Assembly (NCBI GenBank): GCA_008000375.1
Contig: SMOI01000037.1
Span: 46,056-110,055 of the forward strand
Direction of reading: 5' to 3'
Length of the DNA stretch: 64,000 bases
DNA from: Poteriospumella lacustris
Lineage: Eukaryota; Sar; Chrysophyceae; Chromulinales; Dinobryaceae
Shown: piece by piece, positions 1-9,058 of the stretch
Numbering within the stretch: the first letter of the stretch is position 1
Layout of the letters: each line of letters opens with the position of its first letter
Made by a program: the position numbers and the translations under genes
Notes under the pieces: generated by a model
The model's database searches: none
The model's input: only the letters and a program-made list of their open reading frames with translations
What the model was told of the DNA's origin: nothing

Positions 1-80
1 CCATGGGCGATTCATACGCAGCGGAAGGCGCCGAAGAGCTGCGCCAGCTCTCGGCCGCAGATCCGACCGAGGGCGTCTGA
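1..80 (+). CDS. Possible 3' end of a gene cut by the left edge
   Basis: A short open frame runs from the left edge (frame of position 3) to a TGA at 78-80 and reads 25 residues rich in Ala, Glu and Asp. It could be the tail of a plus-strand gene lying mostly outside the window and convergent with the gene at 377. It is too short to identify and could equally be chance or UTR. Confidence 0.22.
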   Translation, partial: MGDSYAAEGAEELRQLSAADPTEGV

Positions 81-317
81 CGGGCTGCGGCTTCGGATGC
101 CTCGCGGCGCTGCAGCAGGCGCCGGCCGCTGAGATCGAGTTGCTGCTCCGACAAGCGCCGACTACGGCCCCGGTCACCGGGGGGCGGCGGAGGAAGCGCA
201 CGGCGACGAGAGCGACGCCGGCGACTCGACAGCGCTGCACCGCGACACGCGGCCACAGCGCGCGCCGACCGCGGCGCTGCCAACAACAAACGAACGACCG
301 CACGGACCAGACACAGC

Positions 318-335
318 GTTACAGTTACAGTTACA
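318..335 (-). terminator. Triple TGTAAC element downstream of the SPP stop codon
   Basis: Read on the minus strand, three direct copies of TGTAAC lie about 42-60 nt beyond the stop codon at 377-379. UGUA-bearing motifs recur at similar distances after other genes here, so this is a candidate 3'-end-formation or PUF-protein element. The rest of 81-376 shows nothing else that I recognise. Confidence 0.4.
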
Positions 336-376
336 GTAGAGGAGGGGGAAGGGGGCGCGGCGGGGCGGCGGAGGGC

Positions 377-3300
377 TCACGCGATGGCGGTGGACCCCGC
401 GGCGCCGACGTCGCTCGGCTGGTGCCGCTGCAGATGCGACGGCGCGGAGGGCGCGGCGACGCCGACGCAGGTCGTCAGGTGCTCGTCGGAGAAGTCCAGC
501 GCGTCCGCCAGCGCCTGCAGGTCCTGCGCCGTGAGGCCCTGCAGCACCGCCTCGAAGTCCATCATCGCGCGCAGCGACTTCGCGGCGACGTGGTCGACCT
601 GCGTCCCGGCGAGCAGCTCCAGCCAGAAGCGGTTCGAGCTGCTTTGCTCCGCGCGGTGCTTCTGCAGCAGCGTGCGCTTGGCCGCCTGGAGACTGTCGCC
701 GGTGATGCCGGCGCCCTGGAGGCTCTGCAGCGCCTCCTGACACGCGCGGATCGCCGGCTGCACCGTCGCGGGCGACGCGGTGACCGAGACGAGGAACCAG
801 CCGCCGCCGACGCCGTCGCTGTGGACCCACTGGAACGACGCGTCGTACGTCAAGCGCCGCTCCTCGCGGACCACCCAGAACAGCCGCCGGTTCGCGATCT
901 CCTGCAGAACCAGCAGCGCCACGTGCGCGTGCAGCGGGTGCTGCGGCTGCGGCGACAGCGGCGGCAGCCCCACGCCGAAGCGGTTGGGCGCCGGCCCCGC
1001 CAGGTAGCCCATCGCGCGCTCGTCCGAGTCCGGCAGGAACACCGACAGCTGGCGGCCCGGCGCGGGCCGCACGGTGTCCAGCGGCCTCGGCGGGTCGCCC
1101 TGCGGGGCGGCCGCGGGGGCGGCGGGGGCGGCGGGCACGGTGCCGAGGTAGCGCAGCACGAGCGCCTCCATCTCGGCGACGGGCAGGTCGCCCGCCAGCG
1201 ACACTTCGACGTTCTCCGGCCGCAGCAAGCGCCGCATCGCCGCCTCCACCTGCGGCAGCGTCAGCGCGTCCAGCGCCGTGTGGTTGGGCTTGAGGAAGCG
1301 CGGGTCGGCGCCGGTGATGGCGGCGGCGACCGACTCCTGGCAGGCGCTCTCGAGGCTCTTGACCGTCGCGTCGAACTCCTCGTGGGCGGCCTGCACCGCG
1401 CGCTCGAAGGCGTCGCGCTCGAAGAGGAAGTCGGTCAGCAGCACGTGCAGCACCTGCAGCACCGCCTCGACGCCCGACACCTCCTCCTTCGACGCAGCGG
1501 CGGCGGTGGCAGCGCCAAGCGGCGGCGCCTCCTGCGACGGCGTCGTGGTGACCGAGTCGAAGTCGAAGACGACGGCGTCGGCGGCCGCGCCGACCTCCAC
1601 CGTCACGTGGTGGTCGATGCAGAACAGCTCCACCTGCTCGCGCGACATGCTGCCGAAGGCGCCACCCTCCTGCATCGTGCGCGCGCCGACCAGCACGGCG
1701 CCGGGCCGCGTCGCGTCCTCTGCGACGCGGCCGCCGGGCGCGTACAGCCGCACGGCGACGCGCTGCGTCTCCGCGTCCAGCGGCTTCATGTTCACGCGAA
1801 TGCCGTTGCTCAGTCGCCGCTGCACCACGCCGCCCGTGCTGCCACCAACGGTCGCTGCGGGCGCCGGTGTCGTCGCGGCCGGCGGCGCACCGGTGATCGC
1901 CTGAGCGACGCCGTCGAGCAGCCCACCGACGAGGCTCCTCTTCGCCTTCGCCGGTGGCGCTGCGGCGGCCTCGTCGCGCTGCGCTTTGCCCTCGAGGGGC
2001 ACGAAGCGCGGCTGCTCCCGCTGCAGCTTGTCGCGCACGGCGTCGGCGGGCAGCAGCGTCGTGGGCACCGGCGTGTCCGCGAGCGGCGCCAGGTCCTCGA
2101 GCAGCGCGCCGCGCAGCACCGCGACGAGGTCGGCCTCGGTCACGGCGAAGGCGGCGCCGGAGCGCTCCATCGTCGGCGCGCACGCGACGATCGCCGCCGG
2201 CTGCACGCCCCTGGCCGGGTCGAGGTGCGACAGATGCTCGCACAGCGCGACGCACTGCGCGTTGACCTCGTCGAGCGTCAGCGTCGCCAGCACCGCCTCC
2301 GTCAGCCGCAGCGCGTCCTCCGGCCGCATGAACGTGTGACCGCAGGCCTCGGCCTCCATCAGCTCGTTCAGCACGTCCTCGTTCGCCTTCTGGCCCGCCT
2401 CCGCCGCGTGCTGCGCCGCCTCCACCAGCGTCGCCTGTTTGTAGCGCGCCAGCTCGCCGGCCGTCAGCCCGAACAGGCCCAGCCGCCGGATCTCGCGCAC
2501 CGCCAGACGCACGGCCTCCTGCCAGTTCTTCGTGTCCGTCGTGATGTCCAGCGAGCAGACCGCGCAGCCCTCGCGCGGCCAGTTCAGCTGGTTGAAGGCG
2601 GCGAAGGTGAACAGCGGCTGGCTGCGCTGCTGCACGTTGAGCCGGATCTGCAGCGTCGTCAGCACCATGCGGCGCATGAGCTCGCGCTTGAAGGCCGCGG
2701 CGCTCGTGACGGGCTCGATGGGGCGCTTCGCGAAGAGGTGGAACGAGAAGGACTGCAGCAGCTCGTGCTGGAACAGCTTCGTCGCCGACTGCAGCGCCGC
2801 CGACACGTCGCCGACCGCCGTCGGCGGCGGAGGCGCCGGCTGCACCAGCGCGGGCGGCACGAAGGGGCGCACGTCGGCCTCGCTGCACGACCAGCGGTGC
2901 ACGACCGGCGGGAAGTGTCGATGGACGTCGCGCATGCTGACGGCGGGGAACTCGCCCGACTCGGCGAAGACCCGCGGCGCGTCGAGCTTCGGCTGCAGCG
3001 CGCCGAACTTTTTGCGAATTTGGTCGACGGCGAAGGGCGCGTCGACGTCGCCCACGACGTAGAGCACCACGTTGTCGGGGCGGTAGTGCAGGCTGTGGTA
3101 CAGCTCGAGGTCTTCCTTCTGCCACGACCTGATGAGGGCCTCTTTGCCGATGGGGAAGCGCTGCGCGATGCGGTTCTCGCCGTGCAGCGTGGACAGGATC
3201 TGGCACTCGACGCGGTAGTCCATCTTGTTCACCATGCTAGCCTCTGACAGCACCGCTGCGCGCTCCTTCTCTAGGCGGTCCTCGTCGATTCGTGTGGTCA

Positions 3301-3886
3301 TCACGTCCAAGAGCGCGTCCAGCGCCATGGGCAGCATCGGCCGCTTCCAGAACTGGTCCGGCGTCTCCGCCGGACACGCGGCGAAGAAGACGGTGTGGTG
3401 GAAGTCCGTGTAGGCGTTAGAGCGAGAGCCTGTGCCGGATATGAGCTGTCGCTTCGGCGAGCCCATGTACGCCACGTGCTCCAGCAGGTGGGCCATGCCC
3501 TGCTGCCGCTCGAGCTCGTTCACCGACCCCGACATCACCTCCAAGTGCGCCTCGAAGCGCCCCGGCGGGTTGTCGTTGGGCAGTATGATGTAGGAGAAGC
3601 CATTCTCGAGCTTGCCCGTCACCATGTTCGGATGCGGCGGAAGAGGGAAGCTCGATAGCCGAGCCTGCTCGATCGACTGCGACACCGGCGACCCACTCGC
3701 CGCCATGCGCAGTACTTTGTGTGCGCCCCACGTAGCACGGGGCTGGAGAAGAGACGATAAGTCATGATTCTTTTGGAGCCACTTGCTTTGGAATGGGGAT
3801 GCCAGCCTGGACGGGCCATGCGCCTGCCAACTGGAGCACCGCGACAGAGCGGCGACCAGGACCAGCAGCGCGAGGAAGGACCGCAT
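377..3886 (-). CDS. SPP: Plastid stromal processing peptidase (M16 metalloprotease)
   Basis: Predicted 1169-residue M16 (pitrilysin/insulinase) metalloprotease, single exon. The inverted zinc motif HLLEH is at residues 133-137 and the distal Glu is near 215 (VLSEASM). Around it the sequence follows plant stromal processing peptidase closely (GTGSRSNAYTDFHHTVF; RFPIGKEALI), which distinguishes it from mitochondrial MPP. The family removes transit peptides from proteins imported into the plastid stroma. I chose the internal ATG at 3886 because it opens a signal peptide (FLALLVLVAALSRCSS) followed by a basic Ser/Arg-rich stretch, as expected for a complex plastid. The frame extends upstream without a stop but without ATG-like quality. 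Downstream are two further M16-like domains separated by an Ala/Pro-rich linker around residues 650-690. The gene is strongly GC-rich, which keeps the opposite strand open over much of its length. Confidence 0.9.
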   Translation of the reverse strand: MRSFLALLVLVAALSRCSSWQAHGPSRLASPFQSKWLQKNHDLSSLLQPRATWGAHKVLRMAASGSPVSQSIEQARLSSFPLPPHPNMVTGKLENGFSYIILPNDNPPGRFEAHLEVMSGSVNELERQQGMAHLLEHVAYMGSPKRQLISGTGSRSNAYTDFHHTVFFAACPAETPDQFWKRPMLPMALDALLDVMTTRIDEDRLEKERAAVLSEASMVNKMDYRVECQILSTLHGENRIAQRFPIGKEALIRSWQKEDLELYHSLHYRPDNVVLYVVGDVDAPFAVDQIRKKFGALQPKLDAPRVFAESGEFPAVSMRDVHRHFPPVVHRWSCSEADVRPFVPPALVQPAPPPPTAVGDVSAALQSATKLFQHELLQSFSFHLFAKRPIEPVTSAAAFKRELMRRMVLTTLQIRLNVQQRSQPLFTFAAFNQLNWPREGCAVCSLDITTDTKNWQEAVRLAVREIRRLGLFGLTAGELARYKQATLVEAAQHAAEAGQKANEDVLNELMEAEACGHTFMRPEDALRLTEAVLATLTLDEVNAQCVALCEHLSHLDPARGVQPAAIVACAPTMERSGAAFAVTEADLVAVLRGALLEDLAPLADTPVPTTLLPADAVRDKLQREQPRFVPLEGKAQRDEAAAAPPAKAKRSLVGGLLDGVAQAITGAPPAATTPAPAATVGGSTGGVVQRRLSNGIRVNMKPLDAETQRVAVRLYAPGGRVAEDATRPGAVLVGARTMQEGGAFGSMSREQVELFCIDHHVTVEVGAAADAVVFDFDSVTTTPSQEAPPLGAATAAAASKEEVSGVEAVLQVLHVLLTDFLFERDAFERAVQAAHEEFDATVKSLESACQESVAAAITGADPRFLKPNHTALDALTLPQVEAAMRRLLRPENVEVSLAGDLPVAEMEALVLRYLGTVPAAPAAPAAAPQGDPPRPLDTVRPAPGRQLSVFLPDSDERAMGYLAGPAPNRFGVGLPPLSPQPQHPLHAHVALLVLQEIANRRLFWVVREERRLTYDASFQWVHSDGVGGGWFLVSVTASPATVQPAIRACQEALQSLQGAGITGDSLQAAKRTLLQKHRAEQSSSNRFWLELLAGTQVDHVAAKSLRAMMDFEAVLQGLTAQDLQALADALDFSDEHLTTCVGVAAPSAPSHLQRHQPSDVGAAGSTAIA

Positions 3887-4345
3887 TCCGTTCGGTGTGG
3901 TCAGCCCTGGTTCCCGCGAGTCGTCCGGGCGATCTCTTTGTTGTGGCAGTGCACGTGCTCGTCTCACCTCGACCCGTGGCCAGTCCAACGAGCCGCCCGC
4001 GACGGCGCCGCCGACGACGGAGGCGGCCGTAGAAAATGCGGCTACTTAGCGGTCAATCGTAGAATGACGTCTTCTTTGACGACTACTCCTCGCGTCATCG
4101 TCATCGCGTCGGGAAGGCCGTCGCGCAATCGACGCGCCGAGCGGTTCGACATTCGACACCGTTTGCACGCGGCCTGCTGCCAGCTGTGTCGCCTGTATTG
4201 ATTGTATCACGCGATTGTGCGGGTTGTGGTCGCTCTTCAACTTTAAACAGTGTTACCGCGACTCAGCGCCGCCCAGCGCCAGCGAACACCGCACCAGCAG
4301 TCGCGCCCAGTGGCGGCCACGTTACGTGTGAGCGCTGCCAGCGCG
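3887..4345. other. Intergenic: SPP promoter / TRM13 3' region
   Basis: 459 bp between two minus-strand genes. It must hold the 5' leader and promoter of the peptidase gene and the 3' UTR of TRM13. I see no TATA box, repeat or RNA gene. Confidence 0.5.
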
Positions 4346-5845
4346 CTACGCGGTGTTGGCGAGCAGTAAGATGCACTCGGGCGACAGCTTCTCGTCGCAG
4401 TACTGCAGCATCTTCGCCTGCGGCACCCGCAGCGTGTCCCGCAGGAAGAGCAGGCGGCCGTAGTCGAGCGTGCGCTTTATCTGCCGCCCGATCTTCGCCA
4501 GACTCGCGTAGTCCAGATTCTTCGGCCGGGGCACTTCGCGGCCAGCGGTGTGCGTGGGCTGCCGGTGCTCGTCGTCGGCGTCCTCCGTCTCCGCACCGGT
4601 CGGCTCCTCCGCAGCATCAACTGCCACCGAACCAACCGCGGTATCTCCCGCAGCGGAGTCAGAAGCCGCCGGCTTGCGACGGGCGGCGGTGCGGTCCAGA
4701 CTGGCCCAACTGCTCCAGAACTTGAAGACGTTGAACTCCGCACGCGTCACGCCGAGCGACACCAGCCAGTCCCGCCCGACGTAGTCGTCGAACTGGCAGG
4801 CGTGATGGCAGCACGTCGCGAGCGCCAGGCCCTTTCGATACGGGCCTCCCTCCAAGTGACAGAGACTGCGAATGGCCATGTCGGACGCGACGCCGCACAA
4901 GTGTTTGGCAATGACCGCCACCTTGCGAGTCTCGGTGGAGTCGACGGCGGCGCTCACCAGCGGCAACTTGGGCAGATAGCAGTGGCGAATGTCCATGCGG
5001 TAGCGCTCGAAGGACGCCTGTCGATCGGTGAGAAACTTGTCGATCTTCTTCCGATTGCTCGACCGCTCCACGAGGCCGATGCTGGCCGACGGATCGGCGA
5101 AATGCACCGCGTAGCCCAGTAGGCCCTTCCCGGCGCCGAACTCCAAAAACACGTCGCGGTTCACCGGAACGTCTCCAGGAACGACTGACTTGACCTGCAG
5201 TAGACCCGCAGATATCATGTGGTGCACGATCTTGATATCCTGCTCGACGTGTCGCAGCTGGTCGAAGGAGCTCTGCCCCCCGCCGATTTCGTTGCGAATT
5301 TGCGCGTCGATCTCCGCGACGGAGCTTTCTGCGGCTGAAGAGTCGTCGGCCTCCAATCGCCGAGGGATATTCGCTTCGATGGAATCATAAATGCGCTGAA
5401 GCTTGTCGACCAGTCGGTCGGCGTCGATGAGAGTCGCATCTGCCGCTTCGTCGCTGGCCTCGCCGCCGTTACAGTTCTGACAGAAGTAGGGCCACGACGA
5501 ATACAGCACCGACTTCTTGGACTCATTGCAGATCTTAATGTGTGCGTCGAGATTCGCGCGATAGATGTTGTGAGACGGATCCAGAGGGCAGGGGATGCGA
5601 TCTCCTCGGCACGCTTTCTTCAGCGCTCGCCGCGAGCTTCGCGTTGCACCGTCTTCAGATGCAGAACTCTCTGTCGCCACGACAACAGGTTCTGATGAAA
5701 GAGGCTGATGATTCCCACAAAAGATCGTTCCGTTGACCTTTTCCATTCGGCATAGACGCCGCTTGTTGACCAAGAAGAACTGGCAGCGCGTCCAGCCGTC
5801 GAGCAAGTCCTCCACAGACGTCTTTTCGTCAAGTTTTCTCTTCAT
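4346..5845 (-). CDS. TRM13: tRNA 2'-O-methyltransferase TRM13
   Basis: 499-residue single-exon protein. TRM13 2'-O-methylates position 4 of the acceptor stem of tRNA-His, -Gly and -Pro. An N-terminal zinc finger uses C21, C32, C43 and H46; a CHHC zinc finger follows (C86, H92, H102, C106). The Rossmann methyltransferase part carries the SAM-binding stretch EFGAGKGLLGY near residue 240 and the conserved KHLCG motif. This order of CCCH-type finger, U11-48K-like CHHC finger and methyltransferase is diagnostic for the family. An acidic, low-complexity insertion (about residues 390-430) lies late in the methyltransferase domain. The start ATG at 5845 opens directly into MKRKLDEK. It is divergently arranged with the plastid L17 gene, 338 bp between the two ATGs. 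Confidence 0.93.
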   Translation of the reverse strand: MKRKLDEKTSVEDLLDGWTRCQFFLVNKRRLCRMEKVNGTIFCGNHQPLSSEPVVVATESSASEDGATRSSRRALKKACRGDRIPCPLDPSHNIYRANLDAHIKICNESKKSVLYSSWPYFCQNCNGGEASDEAADATLIDADRLVDKLQRIYDSIEANIPRRLEADDSSAAESSVAEIDAQIRNEIGGGQSSFDQLRHVEQDIKIVHHMISAGLLQVKSVVPGDVPVNRDVFLEFGAGKGLLGYAVHFADPSASIGLVERSSNRKKIDKFLTDRQASFERYRMDIRHCYLPKLPLVSAAVDSTETRKVAVIAKHLCGVASDMAIRSLCHLEGGPYRKGLALATCCHHACQFDDYVGRDWLVSLGVTRAEFNVFKFWSSWASLDRTAARRKPAASDSAAGDTAVGSVAVDAAEEPTGAETEDADDEHRQPTHTAGREVPRPKNLDYASLAKIGRQIKRTLDYGRLLFLRDTLRVPQAKMLQYCDEKLSPECILLLANTA

Positions 5846-6183
5846 CTCGCCGCAAATGCACTCTCAACAAGCGAAGCGCACACCCTGCAAATGTCAGTTC
5901 GCGATTCAGCTGTGTTCAACAGGCACTTAAGGTCAAACTCGTCATGGTCAGTGGTCCGCTGCCAGTCGACGCACCAACGATCGCAAAGGTTGGAACCAGC
6001 TGGGGGTCTGGGTACTGGGACCTCATCGCTCATCACCCGACTGCCGACTGCCCGAGGACCCCCACTGGCCCTGCTGGCTGCCTGGACTTGCCTCTGTCTC
6101 AGTCAGCTTCGTCATACACATACATTTGCACAGCACTCTCAGTCAAATTGAACCTTCAAAGGGTCTGAAAAGCACGAAGAGAA
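5846..6183. promoter_or_regulatory. Divergent promoter region, TRM13 / plastid L17
   Basis: 338 bp separate the ATGs of two divergent genes, so both promoters must lie here. It is AT-richer than the flanking coding DNA. No canonical TATA box is evident. The start context on the L17 side (agagaaATGa) has A at -3 and -1, as at several other starts in this window. Confidence 0.45.
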
Positions 6184-6636
6184 ATGAAGTTGGGGATAGT
6201 CGCTTTTCTCCTGTTCATATCGTTGGTCTGTGGATTCCAAATTGCGCCTGGGGCAACAAGAAGAGGATGGGCCTTGTCCATGATTAGCCATGGGAAGGGG
6301 TTCAACAAACTTGGTAAAGCGGCTGACCAGCGCAAAGCTTTGCTGAGAGGACTGACGACGGAAGTGATTCGGCATGGTCGGATACGAACCACGATGGCTC
6401 GAGCGAAGGAGCTGCGTCGCGAAGTCGACCACATGATCACGCTGGCGAAGAAAGGCACGCTTCACCACCGACGACAAGCTATGGCGTACATCTACGACAA
6501 GGACTTGGTCGCATCTTTATTCGAGCAGGTCCCCGAAAGATACGGAGAGCGCCAGGGCGGTTACTGCCGCATCGTGCGCGAGAAGCTCCTCCGACGAGGC
6601 GACAACGCCCAGATGGCTATCATCGAACTTGTCTAA
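6184..6636 (+). CDS. rpl17: Plastid large-subunit ribosomal protein bL17
   Basis: 150 residues. The first 20 or so form a signal peptide ([14 protein letters not shown]) with Phe as the likely +1 residue after cleavage (FQIAPG), then an Arg/Ser transit-like stretch, then a complete bacterial-type L17 domain from about residue 38. Family landmarks visible are the QRKALLRGL region, the [14 protein letters not shown] helix and the C-terminal [14 protein letters not shown] block. bL17 sits near the peptide exit of bacterial-type 50S subunits. The bipartite leader indicates import into a complex plastid rather than a mitochondrion; a mitochondrial role is less likely because a hydrophobic signal peptide precedes the basic region. 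Single exon, short 3' UTR with a UGUAAAUA motif. Confidence 0.94.
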   Translation: MKLGIVAFLLFISLVCGFQIAPGATRRGWALSMISHGKGFNKLGKAADQRKALLRGLTTEVIRHGRIRTTMARAKELRREVDHMITLAKKGTLHHRRQAMAYIYDKDLVASLFEQVPERYGERQGGYCRIVREKLLRRGDNAQMAIIELV

Positions 6637-6676
6637 CGCGTGGGCTGGCCTCTGAGCAGCGAATTGTCTGTTTACT

Positions 6677-6694
6677 TGTATCATTTTGTAAATA
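6677..6694 (+). terminator. UGUA-type 3' element of the L17 gene
   Basis: Two TGTA cores (TGTATCAT at 6677 and TGTAAATA at 6687-6694) lie 41-58 nt past the stop codon. TGTAAATA fits both the PUF consensus UGUANAUA and the UGUA element bound by cleavage factor Im in other eukaryotes. Confidence 0.4.
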
Positions 6695-6856
6695 CTCTTT
6701 AAAAGCGGGTGGAAGACACCGCTACTTCTCCACGGACATAGTCACTAATGATTTGTTCAACACTGGCGAAGGACTCGTAGACTTCTCAATAAAACTCTAT
6801 CGCAACAGCAAGTATGTATAAGACAAAGGCGGAGGACTATCTCACCATCGCACCCT

Positions 6857-8487
6857 TTAGAAGCGGCGAGCATGAGGGGAGGGCTTGCCGATGGCGTAGA
6901 CCTCGAAGCCGATTTCTCGCAACTCCTTATGGTTCAAAATGTTGCGGCCATCGAAAATGAAGGCAGGCTTCGACATGACGTCGAACAGCTGTCGATAATC
7001 GTAGGAAGTGAACTCGTCCCATTCGGTCATGATGGCGATGGCGTGAGCGCCGGTGGCGGCTTCGATGGCGGACGACGCAGTGGTGATCATGCCGTCCAAG
7101 CCAGGGTAGGTCTTCTCGGAGACGTTCAACGTGTAGTCAAACTCGACGAACATTTGGTCGCGCTCCACTTGCGGGTCATACACGGACAGGAGGGCACGCT
7201 CGTCCAACAAATCCTTCATCACATACGCCGCGGCGGACTCGCGCGTGTCACCGGTGTCCTTCTTGAAGGCGAAGCCGAAGATGGCGATCTTCTTGCCAGT
7301 CACCGTGTTGAACATTTGCTGCACCATCTTGTAGGAGAAGCGGCGCTTCTGGTAGTCGTTCATCAGGACAACCTGATGCCAGTAGTCAGCGACTTCGCGC
7401 AGACCGAAGGACTCGCAGATGTACACCAAGTTGAGGATGTCCTTCTGGAAGCAGGAGCCGCCATATCCGACAGAAGCCTTCAAGAACTTGTTTCCTACGT
7501 CAAAATACCGACAGTGAGCGATGTGATGTGATGTGGCGGGGCATCACAGACAGAGTCGAGAGAGGCGTACCGATGCGGGGGTCCGAGCCGATGGCGCGAG
7601 AGATCTCGTCGATGTCCGCGTCAGTCTCCTCACACAACGCGGTGATGGAGTTGATGGAAGACACACGCTGAGCAAGGTAAGCGTTAGCGACCAACTTGGA
7701 CAACTCAGACGACCACAAATTCGTGGTCAAGATCTGAGGACGAGGCACCCAGTGGGCGTAGACCTCGACCAACTTGTTGATCGCGACGATGCCCTCGGGA
7801 GTTTGCTCACCGCCGATGAGAACGCGCGAGGGGAACAAGAGGTCCTGAATAGCAGTACCCTCAGCCAAGAACTCAGGGTTGGACAACACTTGGAATTTGA
7901 AAGGAGAAGCGGAGGCCAGGACGCGCTTGATGGACTCGGCCGTGCGCACGGGCACCGTGGACTTCTCCACGACGATCTTGTCCGAGGTCGCGACTTCAGC
8001 GATCTTGCGGGCGCAAAGCTCGCAGTTCTTGATGTTTGCAGCACGACCAGCGCCAATGCCCGTAGTCTTCGTGGGAGTGTTCACCGACACAAAAATGATG
8101 TCAGCTTCGCGGATGCCAGCATCAATGTCAGTCGAGAAGAACAAGTTCCTGAGGACAAAATAGATAGGATTACGGCGTGGTCAAAGAGCGACATTGAGAT
8201 CACAACTTACTTTCCGCGGACAGAGAAGACAATTTCCTCCAATCCAGGCTCGTAGATAGGAAGATTGTTGCTATTCCAAGCAGCGATTTGACGCTCAGAA
8301 AGGTCAACAACAGTAACCTTCACGCGAGGAGCCTTAGAGGCAATCACAGCCATGGTAGGGCCACCGACGTAGCCGGCACCCATGCAGCAGATTCGCAAAT
8401 CGTAGTCTCCGTCAGCCTTCGGATCGTGAACGTTTCATTAGCAAGGAACTAGTACTGAGCAAGGCGGGGCGATTTTCGACTTACCAT
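6857..8487 (-). CDS. UGDH: UDP-glucose 6-dehydrogenase
   Basis: Four coding exons: 8485-8487, 8211-8416, 7571-8148 and 6857-7494, joining to 474 residues, the usual size. The enzyme oxidises UDP-glucose to UDP-glucuronate with two NAD+, supplying uronic acids for wall or matrix polysaccharides. The N-terminal NAD site is [10 protein letters not shown], the VSVNTPTK motif is intact, and the catalytic cysteine is C277 in GGSCFQKD. Oddity: exon 1 contributes only the ATG, which abuts a consensus GTAAGT donor; the spliced N-terminus reads [12 protein letters not shown]. That intron has a good branch-site-like CTAAT. The third intron uses a GTACGC donor. It is divergent from the coiled-coil gene at 9059. 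Confidence 0.96.
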
Positions 8488-9058
8488 TGTTGAAAAGAAG
8501 ATCTACTCTCCAGACAAATCAAGCAGTGTACGCAACCGATGTTTCGGATGGAAAGGATTGTAACAACCGTTCGACGGTGGGAATCGGATGAAAACTTCAC
8601 CTGCCGCGGAGCTGATCCGCTGAGAAAATCGCTCACAGGCGCGTGTCGCGAGGAGGGCGGCTGTGTCGCCCGCCAAAGCCGCAACAGTCGCTGGGAAACA
8701 CCGACCGTTTCGAAAATCGTGCGATTTGATGCGCACGACGACGATGACCGTTTCATTCAGCAGCGGCGGCGTTTTGAATCCCCAAGCCAAGGCCCAAGCC
8801 CGGCTCCTCGTTGTGTTTGTTCTACCGTCTAGTTAGTTAACTATTGCCATTGCGCCATCGCTATTGCGGTTGCTATTGACATCTGACAAAGTCAAAGCCA
8901 GACCTTGAGCATTCGGCGAGAAGTTTGCACTTCGTCGCGATTGGACACAGAACGAACTTATCCATCTCACAGGAGACGTAGCCGACCGTTGACGGTATTC
9001 TTCCTCTTTCAAGCGATTGAGATTGGCGTCGGAGTGGGCGACAACTGGAATCGGTGTG
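8488..9058. promoter_or_regulatory. Divergent promoter region, UGDH / coiled-coil gene
   Basis: 571 bp between two ATGs facing away from each other. It must contain both 5' UTRs and promoters. No gene, RNA or clear repeat is visible; short open frames here start mostly at non-ATG codons and look random. Confidence 0.4.

Noticed and set aside
140-3247. A 1035-codon plus-strand frame opposite the stromal processing peptidase
   Set aside because: Arg-rich shadow frame starting at a non-ATG codon; the minus strand carries conserved M16 motifs.
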